From NCBI GenBank assembly GCA_965240325.2, contig OZ251223.1, positions 3,720,001 through 3,784,000 on the forward strand: a stretch of 64,000 nucleotides of DNA, given 5' to 3'. This document shows, one piece after another, positions 29,537 through 41,171 of the stretch. Position 1 is the stretch's first letter, and the number at the start of each line of letters is the position of its first letter. The position numbers and the translations under genes are program-made. This stretch comes from Rebecca billardiae RCC1528 (taxonomy: Eukaryota > Haptophyta). The notes beneath the pieces were generated by a model. That model did no database searches, was not told where the DNA came from, and worked only from the letters and a program-made list of their open reading frames with translations.

Positions 29537-31542
29537 CTAGTAACGTGGTCTCAGTAGCAGACGAGTGCTGCCATACGGCGGCAGGCGCTGCATTGCGCAC
29601 AGCTCGCTCGGGTCATCGCGCTCGTCGTGGAAGGTGAACCACGCGCCGCCCTTTGGAGGCAGCGCTTTCTCCTCTGCGTCCAGCCGCGCCGCGCACAGGC
29701 AGCACGGAACGTTGGTGGCGTTGTGCCTGGCCAGCTGCTTGAGGAGCTCCCCGACGAGGGCTGGGTGCTCGGGCGCCAGGTCGTGCAGCTCGCGCGGGTC
29801 GGCCTCGACATCGAAGAGCAACACGCTGCTCACGCGCGCGCTCGCATCCCGCTCCGCGCCGCCGGGCACCGGCGCGCACGTGCGCTCCTCGAGGGGTGGC
29901 GCGGCATGACAACACAGCTGGCCGCCGCGAGGCACCGTGCGGCCCTCCTCGCCCGCGCCAGGCCCCGCACCCGGCGGCACGAAGCAGCCGAACGGATCAG
30001 CGCAGGGCGCGCACCAGCCGTTGAAGCCGCCCTTGCGCATGTTGACGAGCAGCTTGTGCTTGCCGACGCGCAAGGCGGCGGGCCCGTGCCCGCCGATGCC
30101 CTCGATATTGTGCAGCAGCTCAGTCCGCGGCGGCGCGCCGAGCTCGGCGCCGGCGCCGCGCAGCGCGGCCCACTGGTCGACGCCGTCGAGCTTGGCGTAC
30201 GCTCGGCCGAGGGCGCGCACGCCGTGCCCGCTCGCCGCGCGCACCAGCGTCGGAAGCCAGTCCGTCACGTGCACCAGGTGCGGGAACGAGGCGCCCCTCG
30301 CGATGCGCCCCGGCGCGACGACCAGCCCGAGCGCGCGCACGCCCCCTTCCCACATGGTCGCCTTGTGCCCGCGGAAGGGCGTGTTGAGGCCCCCGTACCC
30401 GACCCAGCCGCCGTTGTCGCCACTCACGACCAGCACGCTGTTCTGCCACATGCCGTGCGCGCGCAGCGCGCCCGTCACGTTCGCGAGCGCCTCGTCCACG
30501 GCGGACACCATGCCCGCGTAGTTGCGCCGCACCGGGTCGAGGATCTCGAGCTCGTACGGCGCGGAGTAGGCGCGCGGCACCTCGACTGGCTCGTGCACCT
30601 GCGGGGCGCACGGCCGGCGCGGGCGCACCGCCGGGGCCGAGGGCGGCGGTCGCGCAGCATGAGGGCGGCGCGCGAGGAGAGGGCGCGCACGCACGCACCG
30701 CGCGTGCGTGCGTTCGCCGCCCCGCTGCGCGCGCCCGCGGCGCGCACCGCCTGCAGCGCCAGGTAAAGGAAGAGCGGCGGCGGAGGATCGGCCGGCTGAG
30801 AATCGGCTGGCGCAGAGCCGCTCGCTGCGTGCGCGCGGATCAGCTCGGTCGCGCGCCGGGTGAACATGTGCGTCGAGTAGCATGCCTCGGCGGGGCGTGC
30901 GCGTGCGGCAGCGTCGCCCGCTGCGCCATCGGGCCGCGGCGGGATGCAGCCAGGCGCGTCGACGGGCCCTGCCTCCGTGCGAAAGTCCGGGTAGAGGGCG
31001 CCTCCCAGGCCATCCGTGCTGTTCCCGCGCGGCGTGCGCTGCAGCTTGGTGTAGTGCATCTCGCTGCCGGTGAGGAACCCGTAGAAGCTGTCGAAGCCGC
31101 GATTCCACGGGAGGCACGAGCTCTTGAACGCGCCGACGTGCCACTTGCCCACCGCGTGCGTCGCGTACCCAAGCTCGGAGAAGGCGTTGGCCATCGTGGG
31201 GAAGGCCACGGGCAGGCAGACGCGCACGAGGTTGTGGATGATCCCGTCCTGCAGCCCCGTGTGGATCTGGTAGCGCCCGCTGAGAAGCGCAGAGCGTGTT
31301 GGCGTGCAGATGGGTTGCACGTAGTAGCTCGAGAGCCGGACACCCTCGCTCGCAAGAGCATCCAGTGTCGGCGTATTGAGCGAGACCTTACGCCCGAGCT
31401 CTGCCTCGCGCCAGCCGGCATCGAGCGAGCCCCAGTCATCAATCAGCGCGAAGATGACGTGTGGCGCGCGCTCGCTCGCGCGAGTCGTGCAGATGGCGGC
31501 CAACGTCGCGACGAGGCGATGACGCCGGCGCAGCGTGGCCAT
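29537..31542 (-). CDS. arylsulfatase (ARSB/ARSI-like), two exons
   Basis: Exons 30748-31542 and 29537-30598 join, through a 149-bp intron with GTGCGCG donor and GCAG acceptor, to 618 residues. A short hydrophobic N-terminus (about 9-22) fits a signal peptide. Sulfatase signature CTPTRSALLSGRY starts at Cys79, the residue converted to formylglycine in this family. Asp35-Asp36 (metal), GKWH with Lys133, and DNGG with Asp326-Asn327 complete the active site. The splice joins LFLYLALQA to VHEPVEVP, exactly as in animal ARSB. The enzyme should hydrolyse sulfate esters of glycans in a secretory, lysosomal or extracellular compartment; the natural substrate in an alga would be a sulfated polysaccharide (inference). 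The start is the Met before the hydrophobic segment rather than the upstream in-frame one at 31683. Confidence 0.88.
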
Positions 31543-31616
31543 AGTTGCTGGCACGCGCGGCGGCACGGTTTGGCCGGGGGCGGCCGGCACACGGCGAAGA
31601 CTACTTGCCCGAGTGT

Positions 31617-31647
31617 GTGCGTCTCTTATTCTTATTAGTAAACTGTA
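31617..31647. repeat. short dispersed word shared with 60301-60326
   Basis: The reverse complement contains CAGTTTACTAA and GAATAAGAGACGCAC, both also present at 60301-60326 with a 3-base difference between them. The site lies about 75-105 bases upstream of the sulfatase start. It could be a remnant of a repeat or a promoter element. Confidence 0.35.
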
Positions 31648-31728
31648 CGAACGACGACGCGAAGATGACAATCGCGACATCAATAACGAAAAAGGGTACA
31701 GTAGTATGGGGTGAAGACGACTACATTC

Positions 31729-32604
31729 TCAGCCGAGAGAGGTGGCATTGCCACCTCTCGCGCGAGTTGGGGAAACGTTGAGTTCCCGAGTTTTTACACG
31801 GGGCGGCAATTTCTGGCGCGCGCAATCTTCCGATTTTAAGGCGGTGGGTGGCGCCGCCGCCGTCGCGCTCTCGACGCGCGCGAGCTGCGCGCGCGCGGCG
31901 GCGGTTTTGGCCGCGCGGCACTGGGCCGGCTGGGTCCGCACGGCCGAGGAGGCCACTCTTGCCGCGGTGGTCGTGGCGCGGGGACGTCCCCGCCGCTCGC
32001 CAACCTCCCGCGAGCGCCTCGCGCCGCCTCGCGCCGCCTTCACGCCATCTCCGCGCGCCAACTGCACGCTCTGGACGCCTCGGCGGCAGAGCCGCGCGCG
32101 GCGCGGTTGTGTGCCGTGTAGACTGGGCCCATGCGCGTCCGCTGTCGGTGCGCCCCGGCCACGCGCGCGCGCAGCCCAGACCTCTCGCCTCACGCGTCGC
32201 CGCCGAGCACGGCTGTGCACCTCAGTCTGCCGTGGTGCCGCGCGCGCGGCCAAGCGAGCAGGCGACGCGTTGTGGAGCGTGTGACGCACGAGACGGGAAG
32301 GCGTCCGAGCGTCGGAGCCACCGCCGACCGGCGGCGCGCACGCGATCGGCTTGAGCCATCGGCGCCGACGGCGCGCGCGCGCTGAGCCAGCTGAAGGCTT
32401 GTGCGCCATGGCACGGCAGCCGCCAATCGCGGCCTGCGGCCGTACTGTGCGGCAGGCGCGCTCGGTGCGGGCGCTTCGGGGCGTGGCCTCACGAGACCGG
32501 AGCCCCTGGAAGCGCGACGCCTATGAGCTCGCCCCGGCCTGAGTGAGCGCGCATCTGTCAGTGATCGGCACACGCAGCAGCACGGGGTGGCCGTCGTCAT
32601 GAGC
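31729..32604 (+). repeat. left arm of the 2.7-kb palindrome
   Basis: An 876-bp arm, mirror image of 33556-34431. It differs by only a few substitutions, which shows recent formation or ongoing homogenisation. Confidence 0.9.
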
Positions 32605-33555
32605 CATGGCCTTGACACGGCCGCGCTGAGCGCGCCACGACACACCGCACGGCGCCGCGTGAAGAGTAGATGTATGACCCCCGGCCCTTACCTTGGCCCG
32701 TGTGCTCTTGCGCGCACGCACGCGAGCACTCGCATGCTGCCGCGCACCTGCCTCAACGCGTTTCATCTGAGCGTCTGTCCGATGCCAGCCACGTGCTTCC
32801 ATTGACAGAGAGAGTGACTATACCAGTCAGAAGTCGTAACCCTCCAGTTGAACCGCACAGTTCCATGGTTGCAGTGCTGCTGGTCCGCTGACTCCGAGGT
32901 GGGCGCGCCACGGCAGCTCTCTCTCTCACGGCGCACGGTCCTTGTGCGCCGGGAGCAGCCGCGTCTGCGCAGACCGACTGCTTACCAGGAAGTTTGAGAC
33001 TGTATCTCCTTCCATCCCAGCTGCTGCAACGTCTACCACGGCTGGTAGCCTGCTGACCCAGACGACCAGCGAGCAAGTATGTCTCCTCGGTGAGCGCGAG
33101 TGAGCGCTGCTGCTGACACTCGATTCGTGCGCACACGCGCCCGCCCGACGCACTCTCACGTTGGCCCGAGGTGGCGTGTGCGCGCGCCCACGCGCGATGA
33201 TGCCAACTGCTGCTCAGGTCATCCGACTACATGGGCTGAATAGTGGGTCGTGCTACCTGGCCGCGCGGCGCTCGAAGCTCGCGTTTCTGGCTGACACGAG
33301 CTTTTCAAGGTGTCAGCGTAGGTGAAGGGTGGGATACTGGGATCCCAGCCTTCCGCCGGTACGGAGACAGCGCACACGCACGCGTGGCGCCTGCGCCGCC
33401 GGCCATCGCACACAGCCCTGCTGAATGGTCTCGCATGCGCCAGCATGAGCGTGCACGCCTAGCGCCGCACCATGCAGGTGAGAACTTCAAAAGTGCGCAT
33501 GCTCGCTTGTTCTTTGTGCCTGGTCGACACCCAGCGTGGGAGCGCTCAGCGCGGA

Positions 33556-34431
33556 GCTCATGACGACGGCCACCCCGTGCTGCTGCGTGTGCCGATCACT
33601 GACAGATGCGCGCTCACTCAGGCCGGGGCGAGCTCATAGGCGTCGCGCTTCCAGGGGCTCCGGTCTCGTGAGGCCACGCCCCGAAGCGCCCGCACCGAGC
33701 GCGCCTGCCGCACAGTACGGCCGCAGGCCGCGATTGGCGGCTGCCGTGCCATGGCGCACAAGCCTTCAGCTGGCTCAGCGCGCGCGCGCCGTCGGCGCCG
33801 ATGGCTCAAGCCGATCGCGTGCGCGCCGCCGGTCGGCGGTGGCTCCGACGCTCGGACGCCTTCCCGTCTCGTGCGTCACACGCTCCACAACGCGTCGCCT
33901 GCTCGCTCGGCCGCGCGCGCGGCACCACGGCAGACTGAGGTGCACAGCCGTGCTCGGCGGCGACGCGTGAGGCGAGAGGTCTGGGCTGCGCGCGCGCGTG
34001 GCCGGGGCGCACCGACAGCGGACGCGCATGGGCCCAGTCTACACGGCACACAACCGCGCCGCGCGCGGCTCTGCCGCCGAGGCGTCCAGAGCGTGCAGTT
34101 GGCGCGCGGAGATGGCGTGAAGGCGGCGCGAGGCGGCGCGAGGCGCTCGCGGGAGGTTGGCGAGCGGCGGGGACGTCCCCGCGCCACGACCACCGCGGCA
34201 AGAGTGGCCTCCTCGGCCGTGCGGACCCAGCCGGCCCAGTGCCGCGCGGCCAAAACCGCCGCCGCGCGCGCGCAGCTCGCGCGCGTCGAGAGCGCGACGG
34301 CGGCGGCGCCACCCACCGCCTTAAAATCGGAAGATTGCGCGCGCCAGAAATTGCCGCCCCGTGTAAAAACTCGGGAACTCAACGTTTCCCCAACTCGCGC
34401 GAGAGGTGGCAATGCCACCTCTCTCGGCTGA
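33556..34431 (-). repeat. right arm of the 2.7-kb palindrome
   Basis: The mirror image of 31729-32604. The paired 226-residue open frames in the two arms are a consequence of the repeat and show no protein motif. Confidence 0.9.
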
Positions 34432-34482
34432 ATTCGTAGTAGGATGCAGTACATACAGTTGAGGTGCAGTATCAGCCAGGTT

Positions 34483-35055
34483 TGGCGTTTGCCACTGGCG
34501 ACTGCACACGGCAACAGGGGCGTTTGCGCCCTGTTGTCGTGTGCACACTGGGGCGCAAAAGGGGTCACCCTCAGGGGGTTTCGCACTGCTGTTGCCGTGT
34601 GCACCGGCCCGCTGTGGCCGTGCACACGGCAACAGGGCGCAAACGGCCCTGTTGCCGTGTGCAGGCGTGCATGGCTTGCGATGGCAGCCAGCCGTCAGCA
34701 GGGCGCCACGCCCACTGTTCGTTGGTAGGCTGGCCCGATGGCGTCGCGGAGCTCACGCGTACGGGGGAGGAGGGCATCGACGAGGAGACGACCAAGGGCG
34801 AGAAGCAGCAGGGGGCACGCAGCACGGGGCTCGGAGCATGCCGCGAGCACGCGTGCCTCCACACCGTCGCACATCAACCTTGCTCGTAGCTGTGCGCTGT
34901 GCTGCCACTCATCTCACCATCGCCCATGCTACGGTCGGGGCCCGGTGGTGGGCATCTACCTGTCGGCGCAGCACTGGCACCGGTGGTCGCCAGACACTCC
35001 TCGACTTGCTCTGCGCGTCACAGCAAGGAGACGGCAGCGGCACAGCTGCGTGAGC
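34483..35055 (+). repeat. left terminal arm with subterminal repeats
   Basis: It begins TGGCGTTTGCCACTGGCGAC. Between 34500 and 34670 the word GCACACGGCAACAGG occurs several times in both orientations, the layout typical of transposase-binding subterminal repeats. Its match is 41172-41744. Confidence 0.88.
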
Positions 35056-35429
35056 ACATGAGGTCCTACTACTCTAGTAGTACTCGGCGAGGCAGTACAG
35101 GCATGGACTGCACTCCAGGTGCATGCGAGCTACTGGCATACTCCCCTACTCAGACCGCAGGACCATCAATGCGGCGCTGCTTCGGATACACGAGCGCAGC
35201 GCTGCTGGTAACAGCGGCGCTGTTGATGCTGCAGCAGCAGTACGTACAGTATAATGACGGGCGGCAGCAGTTGCTCCAACTAACAGCTCGGTGGTGCTCG
35301 CTTGAACGGCCTGGGCAATGGCGCGCCAAACGCAGCGACCTGGCCCATCGCGCCCGCATCGATGGGGTCGCTGGCACCTGATGATGCTGCACCCGCGCCC
35401 ATCCGGGCCGCCAACACCAGCGGCAGCCA

Positions 35430-37900
35430 CGCTCGAGTCTGCACTGCATGCGGCAGCAGCTGCTGGAATGGTCCCGCGGCGGATGACGGCTTTCGCCGCA
35501 GATGACAGCTCGGTGTCGCTCGCTCGAGGGGCCTCGTCGATGGACGCGCCGAGCGCCGTGACGTTGCTCCACACGACCACGGCACTGCCCAGCGCGCTGG
35601 AGCCGCTGCCATCTGGTGCTGCTGTGCCCGCGCCCAGCTGGGGCCCAGCTGCAGCTGCACTTGACTCCGCGCCGCATTGGCTGCAGCAGCAGGGATGGTG
35701 CCACGGCGGGCGGCGTGGGTCGGCGCAGCTGTCAGCTCGGCGGTGCGCGCCCGAGGGGCCCGGGCATTGGATGCACCGAGCGCGGTGTCACTGCTCGCCT
35801 CCCGCAGCGCGCTGGAGCCGCTGCCATCCGACGCTGCTGCGCCCGCGCCAAGCTTGGGCAGCAGCGGCTGCGCTAGACTCCGCGCCGCGTGCGGCAGCAG
35901 CAGCAGGGATGGTGCCACGGTGGGCGGCGGCGGTCGCTGGAGCTGAAAACTCGGCTGTGTGCGCCCGAGGGGCCTGGGCGGTGGGCGCACCGAGCGCGGT
36001 GCCGCTGCTCGCCTCGCCCATGGCGCTCGAGCCGCTGCCATCCGACGCTGCTGCGCACGCGCCAAGCTTGGGCAGCAGCGGCTGCGCTCGACTCCGCGCC
36101 GCGTGCGGCAGCAGCAGCAGGGATGGTGCCACGGTGGGCGGCGGCGGTCGCTGGAGCTGAAAGCTCGGCTGTGTGCGCCCGAGGGGCCTGGGCGGTGGGC
36201 GCACCGAACGCGGTGCCGCTGCTCGCCTCGCCCATGGCGCTCGAGCCGCTGCCATCCGACGCTGCTGCGCCCGCGCCAAGCTTGGGCAGCAGCGGCTGCG
36301 CTCGACTCCGCGCCGAGTGCGGCGGCAGCAGCAGGGATGGTGCCACGGCGGGCGGCGTGGGTCGCTGGAGCTGAAAGCTCGGCGGTGTGCGCCCGAGGGG
36401 CGTGGGCGCTGGACGCACCGAGCGCGGTGCCACTGCTCGCCTCGCCCATGGCGCTCGAGCCGCTGCCATCCGGTGCTGGTGCGCCCACGCCCAGCTGGGG
36501 CAGCAGCAGCAGCGGCGCTCGACTCCGCGCCGCGTGCGGCAGCAGCAGCAGGAATGGTGCCACTGTGGGCGGCGGCGGTTGCTGCAGCCGGCAGCTCGGT
36601 GGCGCACGCCCGAGGGGCCTGGGCTGCAGACGCGCTGAGCGCGCCATCGCCGCTCGCCTCCCGCAGCGCGCTGGAGCCCTGCCATCCGACGCTGCTGCGC
36701 TTGCGCCCAGCTTGGGCAGCAGCAGCTGCGCTCGACTCCGCGCCGCGTGCGGCGGCAGCAGCAGGGATGGTGCCATGGCGGGCGGCGGCGGTCGACGGAG
36801 CTGAAAGCTCGGCGGTGTGCGCCCGAGGGGCCTAGGCGTTGGACGCACCGAACGCGGTGTCCCCGCTGGCCTCCCGCAGCGCGCTCGAGCCGCTGCCATC
36901 CGATGCTGCTGCACCAGCGCCCAGCTTGGGCAGCAGTAGCCGCGCCTGACTCCGCGCCGCGTGCGGCGGCAGCAGCAGGGATGGTGCCACGGCGGGTGGC
37001 GGCGGTCGACGCAGCTGAAAGCTCGGCGGCGCACGCCCGAGGGACCTGTGCTGCGGACGCGCTGAGCGCGCCATCGCCGCTCGCCTCCCGCAGCGCGCTG
37101 GAGCCGCTGCCATCCGATGCTGCTGCACCAGCGCCCAGCTTGGGCAGCAGCAGCCGCGCCTGACTCCGCGCCGCGTGCGGCGGCAGCAGCAGGGATGGTG
37201 CCACGGCGGGCGGCGGCGGTCGACGCAGCTGGAAGCTCGGCAGCGCACGCCCGAGGGGCCTGGGCGCTGGGCGCACCGAACGCGGTGCCGCTGCTCGCCT
37301 CGCCCATGGCGCTCGAGCCGCTGCCATCCGACGCTGCTGCGCCCGCGCCCAGCTTGGGCAGCAGCGGCTGCGCTCGACTCCGCACCGCGTGCGGCAGCAG
37401 CAGCAGGGATGGTGGCACGGCGGGCGGCGGTGGTTGCTGCAGCCGGCAGCTCGGCGGTGCACGCCCGTGGGGCCTGGGCGCTGGACGCACCGAGCGCGGT
37501 GCCGCTGCTCGCCTCGCCCATAGCGCTGGAGCCGCTGCCATCCGGTGCTGCTGCGCCCGCGCCCGGCCAGGGCAGCAGCAGCAGCGCTCCATTCCGCGCC
37601 GCGTGCGGCAGCAGCAGCAGGGATGGTGCCACGGCGGGCGGCCGCAGCAGCTGAAAGCTTGGCAGTGCCCACCCGAGAGGCGTGGGCGCTGGACGCACCG
37701 AGCGCGGTGTAGCCGCTCGCCTCGTTCCGTAGCGCGCTCGAGCCTCTGCCATCCGATGCCGCTGCGCCCGCGCCCCGGCGCCGCTGCACGGCTGCAGCTG
37801 GCAGGCCTGGCAGCAGCTGCGCTCCGGAGGCTTCGCGCCGCATGCGGTGGTAGCAGCAGGGAGGTGCCACGGCCAAGCCGGCGGCGGTGGTCGGGCGGTG
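35430..37900 (+). repeat. tandem array, about 11 units of 212-215 bp
   Basis: The words GAGCCGCTGCCATCC and GGATGGTGCCACGG recur every 212-215 bases (for example near 35812, 36028, 36242, 36456, 37104 and 37318). Units are diverged by substitutions and small indels of GCA triplets. The array is stop-poor in several frames, which creates long apparent open frames, but it has no start, domain or codon bias pointing to a protein. Confidence 0.88.
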
Positions 37901-38699
37901 CTGAGTGCTGCTTGGCACGCGCGCCGACCGGTCGTCGTTAAAACTACGTAGCGTATACGTACTCTACTACAGTACTACGGTCCCGGCGTAAGTATAGACT
38001 GCTGACCAGCTGACCGTGACCGTGTCGCGCCGGAGTGTAGCACGGTGATGACGCCAGCAGTCGAGCTGCTACTGCTGCTGCTCACTACTGATGCTCTTAC
38101 ATTGATGAGTTAGCTTCTACTAACTTACACTGTGAGCCGCCAGGCCCAGCACGACTTGTCGTCGCGACAGTCCGGACGCGGACGACGAGACCATCACATC
38201 ACTAATAAGTGACTAGCTATAACGCGAGCAGTCAGGCTGTGACGGCGGACAGACGACAACACCGCCGCCAGGGTACCGATCCGGATAGACCGCTAGGTGG
38301 AGTAAGAGTCACTTATATATACGCACATGACGGCAGAGTGTCGGACAGCCGCCGCCCCGGAGCTGGCTGATGCATCGTCGTAGTCGGAGTACCGCTCTGA
38401 ACGGCTAGTCGCCAGTCGGAGCAGATTGACGATGATTCGAGATATATGCTCGGTGCCGTAGTACGCGTGGATAATTTAAATATAAGAGTTCTTACGTACT
38501 CGTCTAGGCAGATGCTGATGTAGTGATGACGATGCATGCATGATGCTGCTGATAACTTCTGCATCGCCTACCTGCCGGGCTACGACTGGTCTGCGCCGCC
38601 GGCCTTATGAATATGAGCTGACCGGCATTGCCCGCCCCGGAACCTGCTGGCGGCTCGGCTCGCAGAAGGACAGAAGAAGTGTCGTAGCAACAGCTCCGG
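37901..38699. other. centre of the 7.3-kb palindrome, unique and AT-richer
   Basis: This separates the two opposed arrays and has lower GC content. No gene is seen. It is the only part of the element without a mirror image. Confidence 0.6.
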
Positions 38700-40960
38700 G
38701 GGCTGGCCAGCGCGCCTGACGCGTGCATCAGCGTCACTGCATTGCGCGCGTCTGCCGCCCAGGCCCCTCGCGCGTGCAGCACCGAGCTGCTAGCTGCATG
38801 CACCGCCGCCCGCCCGCCGTGGCGCCATCCCTGATGCTGCAGCCGCACTCGGCGCGACAGGGCGCGGGCGCGGCAGCATCGGATGGCAGCGGCTCGAGCG
38901 CGCCGGGCGAGGCGAGAGGCGTCAGCGCGCTCAATGCACCCACCGACCAGGCCCCTCAGGCGCACACCGCCGAGCTTTCAGCTCTAGCGTCGTCGCCCAC
39001 CGTAGCACCATCCCTGGTGCTGCCGCCCCACGCGGCGCGGAGTCGAGCGCAGCCGCTGCTGCGCAAGCTTGGCGCGGGTGCAGCAGCGTCGGATGGCAGC
39101 GGCTCCAGCGCCATGGGCGAGGCGAGCAGCGGCACCGCGTTCGGTGCGTCCAGCGCCCAGGCCCCTCGGGCGTGCACCGCCGAGCCGACAGCTCCGTCGA
39201 CCCACGCCGCCCGCCGTGGCACCATCCCTGCTGCTGCCGCCGCACTCTGCGCGGAGTCGAGCGCAGCCGCTGCTGCCCAAGCTTGGCGCAGGCGCAGCAG
39301 CGTCGGATGGCAGCGGCTCCAGCGCCATGGGCGAGGCGAGCAGCGGCACCGCGTTCGGTGCGCCCACCGCCCAGGCCCCTCAGGCGCGCACCGCCGAGCT
39401 TTCAGCTCTAGCGACCGTCGTCGCCCACCGTAGCACCATCCCTGCTGCTGCCGCCCCACGCGGCGGGGAGTCGAGCGCAGCCGCTGCTGCGCAAGCTTGG
39501 CGCGGGCGCAGCAGCGTCGGATGGCAGCGGCTCCAGCGCCATGGGCGAGGCGAGCAGCGGCACCGCGTTCGGTGCGCCCAGCGCCCAGGCCCCTCGGGCG
39601 TGCACCGCCGAGCTGACAGCTCCGTCGACCGCCGCCGCCCGCCGTGGCACCATCCCTGGTGCTGCCGCCGCACTCTGCGCGGAGTCGAGCGCAGCCGCTG
39701 CTGCCCAAGCTTGGCGCGGGCGCAGCAGCGTCGGATGGCAGCGGCTCCAGCGCCATGGGCGAGGCGAGCAGCGGCACCGCGTTCGGTGCGCCCACCACCC
39801 AGGCCCCTCGGGCGCGCACCGCCGAGCTTTCAGCTCTAGCGACCGTCGTCGGCCACCGTAGCACCATCCCTGGTGCTGCCGCCCCACGCGGCGGGGAGTC
39901 GAGCGCAGCCGCTGCTGCGCAAGCTTGGCGCGGGCGCAGCAGCGTCGGATGGCAGCGGCTCCAGCGCCATGGGCGAGGCGAGCAGCGGCACCGCGTTCGG
40001 TGCGCCCAGCGCCCAGGCCCCTCGGGCGTGCACCGCCGAGCTGACAGCTCCGTCGACCGCTGCCGCCCGCCGTGGCACCATCCCTGGTGCTGCCGCCGCA
40101 CTCTGCGCGGAGTCGAGCGCAGCCGCTGCTGCCCAAGCTTGGCGCGGGCGCAGCAGCGTCGGATGGCAGCGGCTCCAGCGCCATGGGCGAGGCGAGCAGC
40201 GGCACCGCGTTCGGTGCGCCCACCACCCAGGCCCCTCGGGCGCGCACCGCCGAGCTTTCAGCTCTAGCGACCGTCGTCGGCCACCGTAGCACCATCCCTG
40301 GTGCTGCCGCCCCACGCGGCGGGGAGTCGAGCGCAGCCGCTGCTGCGCAAGCTTGGCGCGGGCGCAGCAGCGTCGGATGGCAGCGGCTCCAGCGCCATGG
40401 GCGAGGCGAGCAGCGGCACCGCGTTCGGTGCGCCCAGCGCCCAGGCCCCTCGGGCGTGCACCGCCGAGCTGACAGCTCCGTCGACCGCCGCCGCCCGCCG
40501 TGGCACCATCCCTGGTGCTGCCGCCGCACTCTGCGCGGAGTCGAGCGCAGCCGCTGCTGCCCAAGCTTGGCGCGGGCGCAGCAGCGTCGGATGGCAGCGG
40601 CTCCAGCGCCATGGGCGAGGCGAGCAGCGGCACCGCGTTCGGTGCGCCCACCGCCCAGGCCCCTCGGGCGTGCACCGCCGAGCCGACAGCTCCGTCGACC
40701 GCCGCCGGCCGCCGTGGCACCATCCCTGCTGCTGCCACGGCACGCGGCGCGGAGTTGAGCGCAGCTGCTGCTGCCCAAGCTGGGCGCGGGCACAGTAGTG
40801 CTCGAGGCAGCGGCTCCAGCGCGCTTGGCAGTGCCGTGGGCGCATCGAGCAGCGTCACCACGCTCGGCGCGTCCGTCGTCCAGGCCCTTCGAACCAGTGA
40901 CACCAAGCTGTCAGCCGCGGCGACCGCCGTCATCCGTGCAGGACCGTCCCAACGGCCCAG
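38700..40960 (-). repeat. tandem array, about 10 units, with a 428-bp higher-order period
   Basis: The same 214-bp unit runs in the opposite direction. Between about 39001 and 40500 two unit variants alternate: one has CCCCACGCGGCGGGGAGTCG, the other CGCACTCTGCGCGGAGTCG. Dimers starting at 39644, 40072 and 40500 are spaced exactly 428 bases apart and are nearly identical, a higher-order repeat that implies recent dimer amplification. Each unit carries an AAGCTT site. Confidence 0.9.
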
Positions 40961-41171
40961 CTGCTGCTGCCGCGTGCAGCATAGAGTAGAGCGCCCCTCA
41001 GCCTGCCGGCAGAGTGGGGCGCAGGTGTTTGAAGCAGCACCCGGCGGTTGGTCCTGCGCTCCTGGGCACGGCTATGTACCTGTTGGTCTCATGAATGCGG
41101 GGGAATGCCAGCGCTCGCCACGCGTGCTCAGCCTCTCAGCCTCGCAAAGCAGAGGAGCACTTCATCTGCGA

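Larger units (their letters stand above)
31729..34431. mobile_element. 2.7-kb element with 876-bp terminal inverted repeats
   Basis: Arms 31729-32604 and 33556-34431 are nearly identical reverse complements around a 951-bp spacer. The element begins TCAGCCGAGAGAGGTGGCA and ends with its complement. The bases immediately outside are ATTC on both sides (31725-31728 and 34432-34435), a candidate 4-bp target-site duplication. Next to each end lies an 11-bp-arm hairpin (GAGAGGTGGCA/TGCCACCTCTC). No transposase-like protein is seen in the spacer. A long-TIR, foldback-type non-autonomous DNA transposon is the best reading. A recombination-derived palindrome is the alternative. Confidence 0.72.

Noticed and set aside
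31729-34431. Paired 226-residue frames in the two palindrome arms as a duplicated gene
   Set aside because: They are identical because the DNA is duplicated. Composition is Arg/Ala low complexity and no motif is present.
35280-37918. Overlapping 681- and 770-residue open frames in the left 214-bp array
   Set aside because: They come from a stop-poor satellite, vary with unit indels, and show no motif. The opposite array gives equally long frames in another phase.
35430-40960. CRISPR-like array
   Set aside because: Units are 214 bp without short constant repeats and unique spacers, and the window is eukaryotic.
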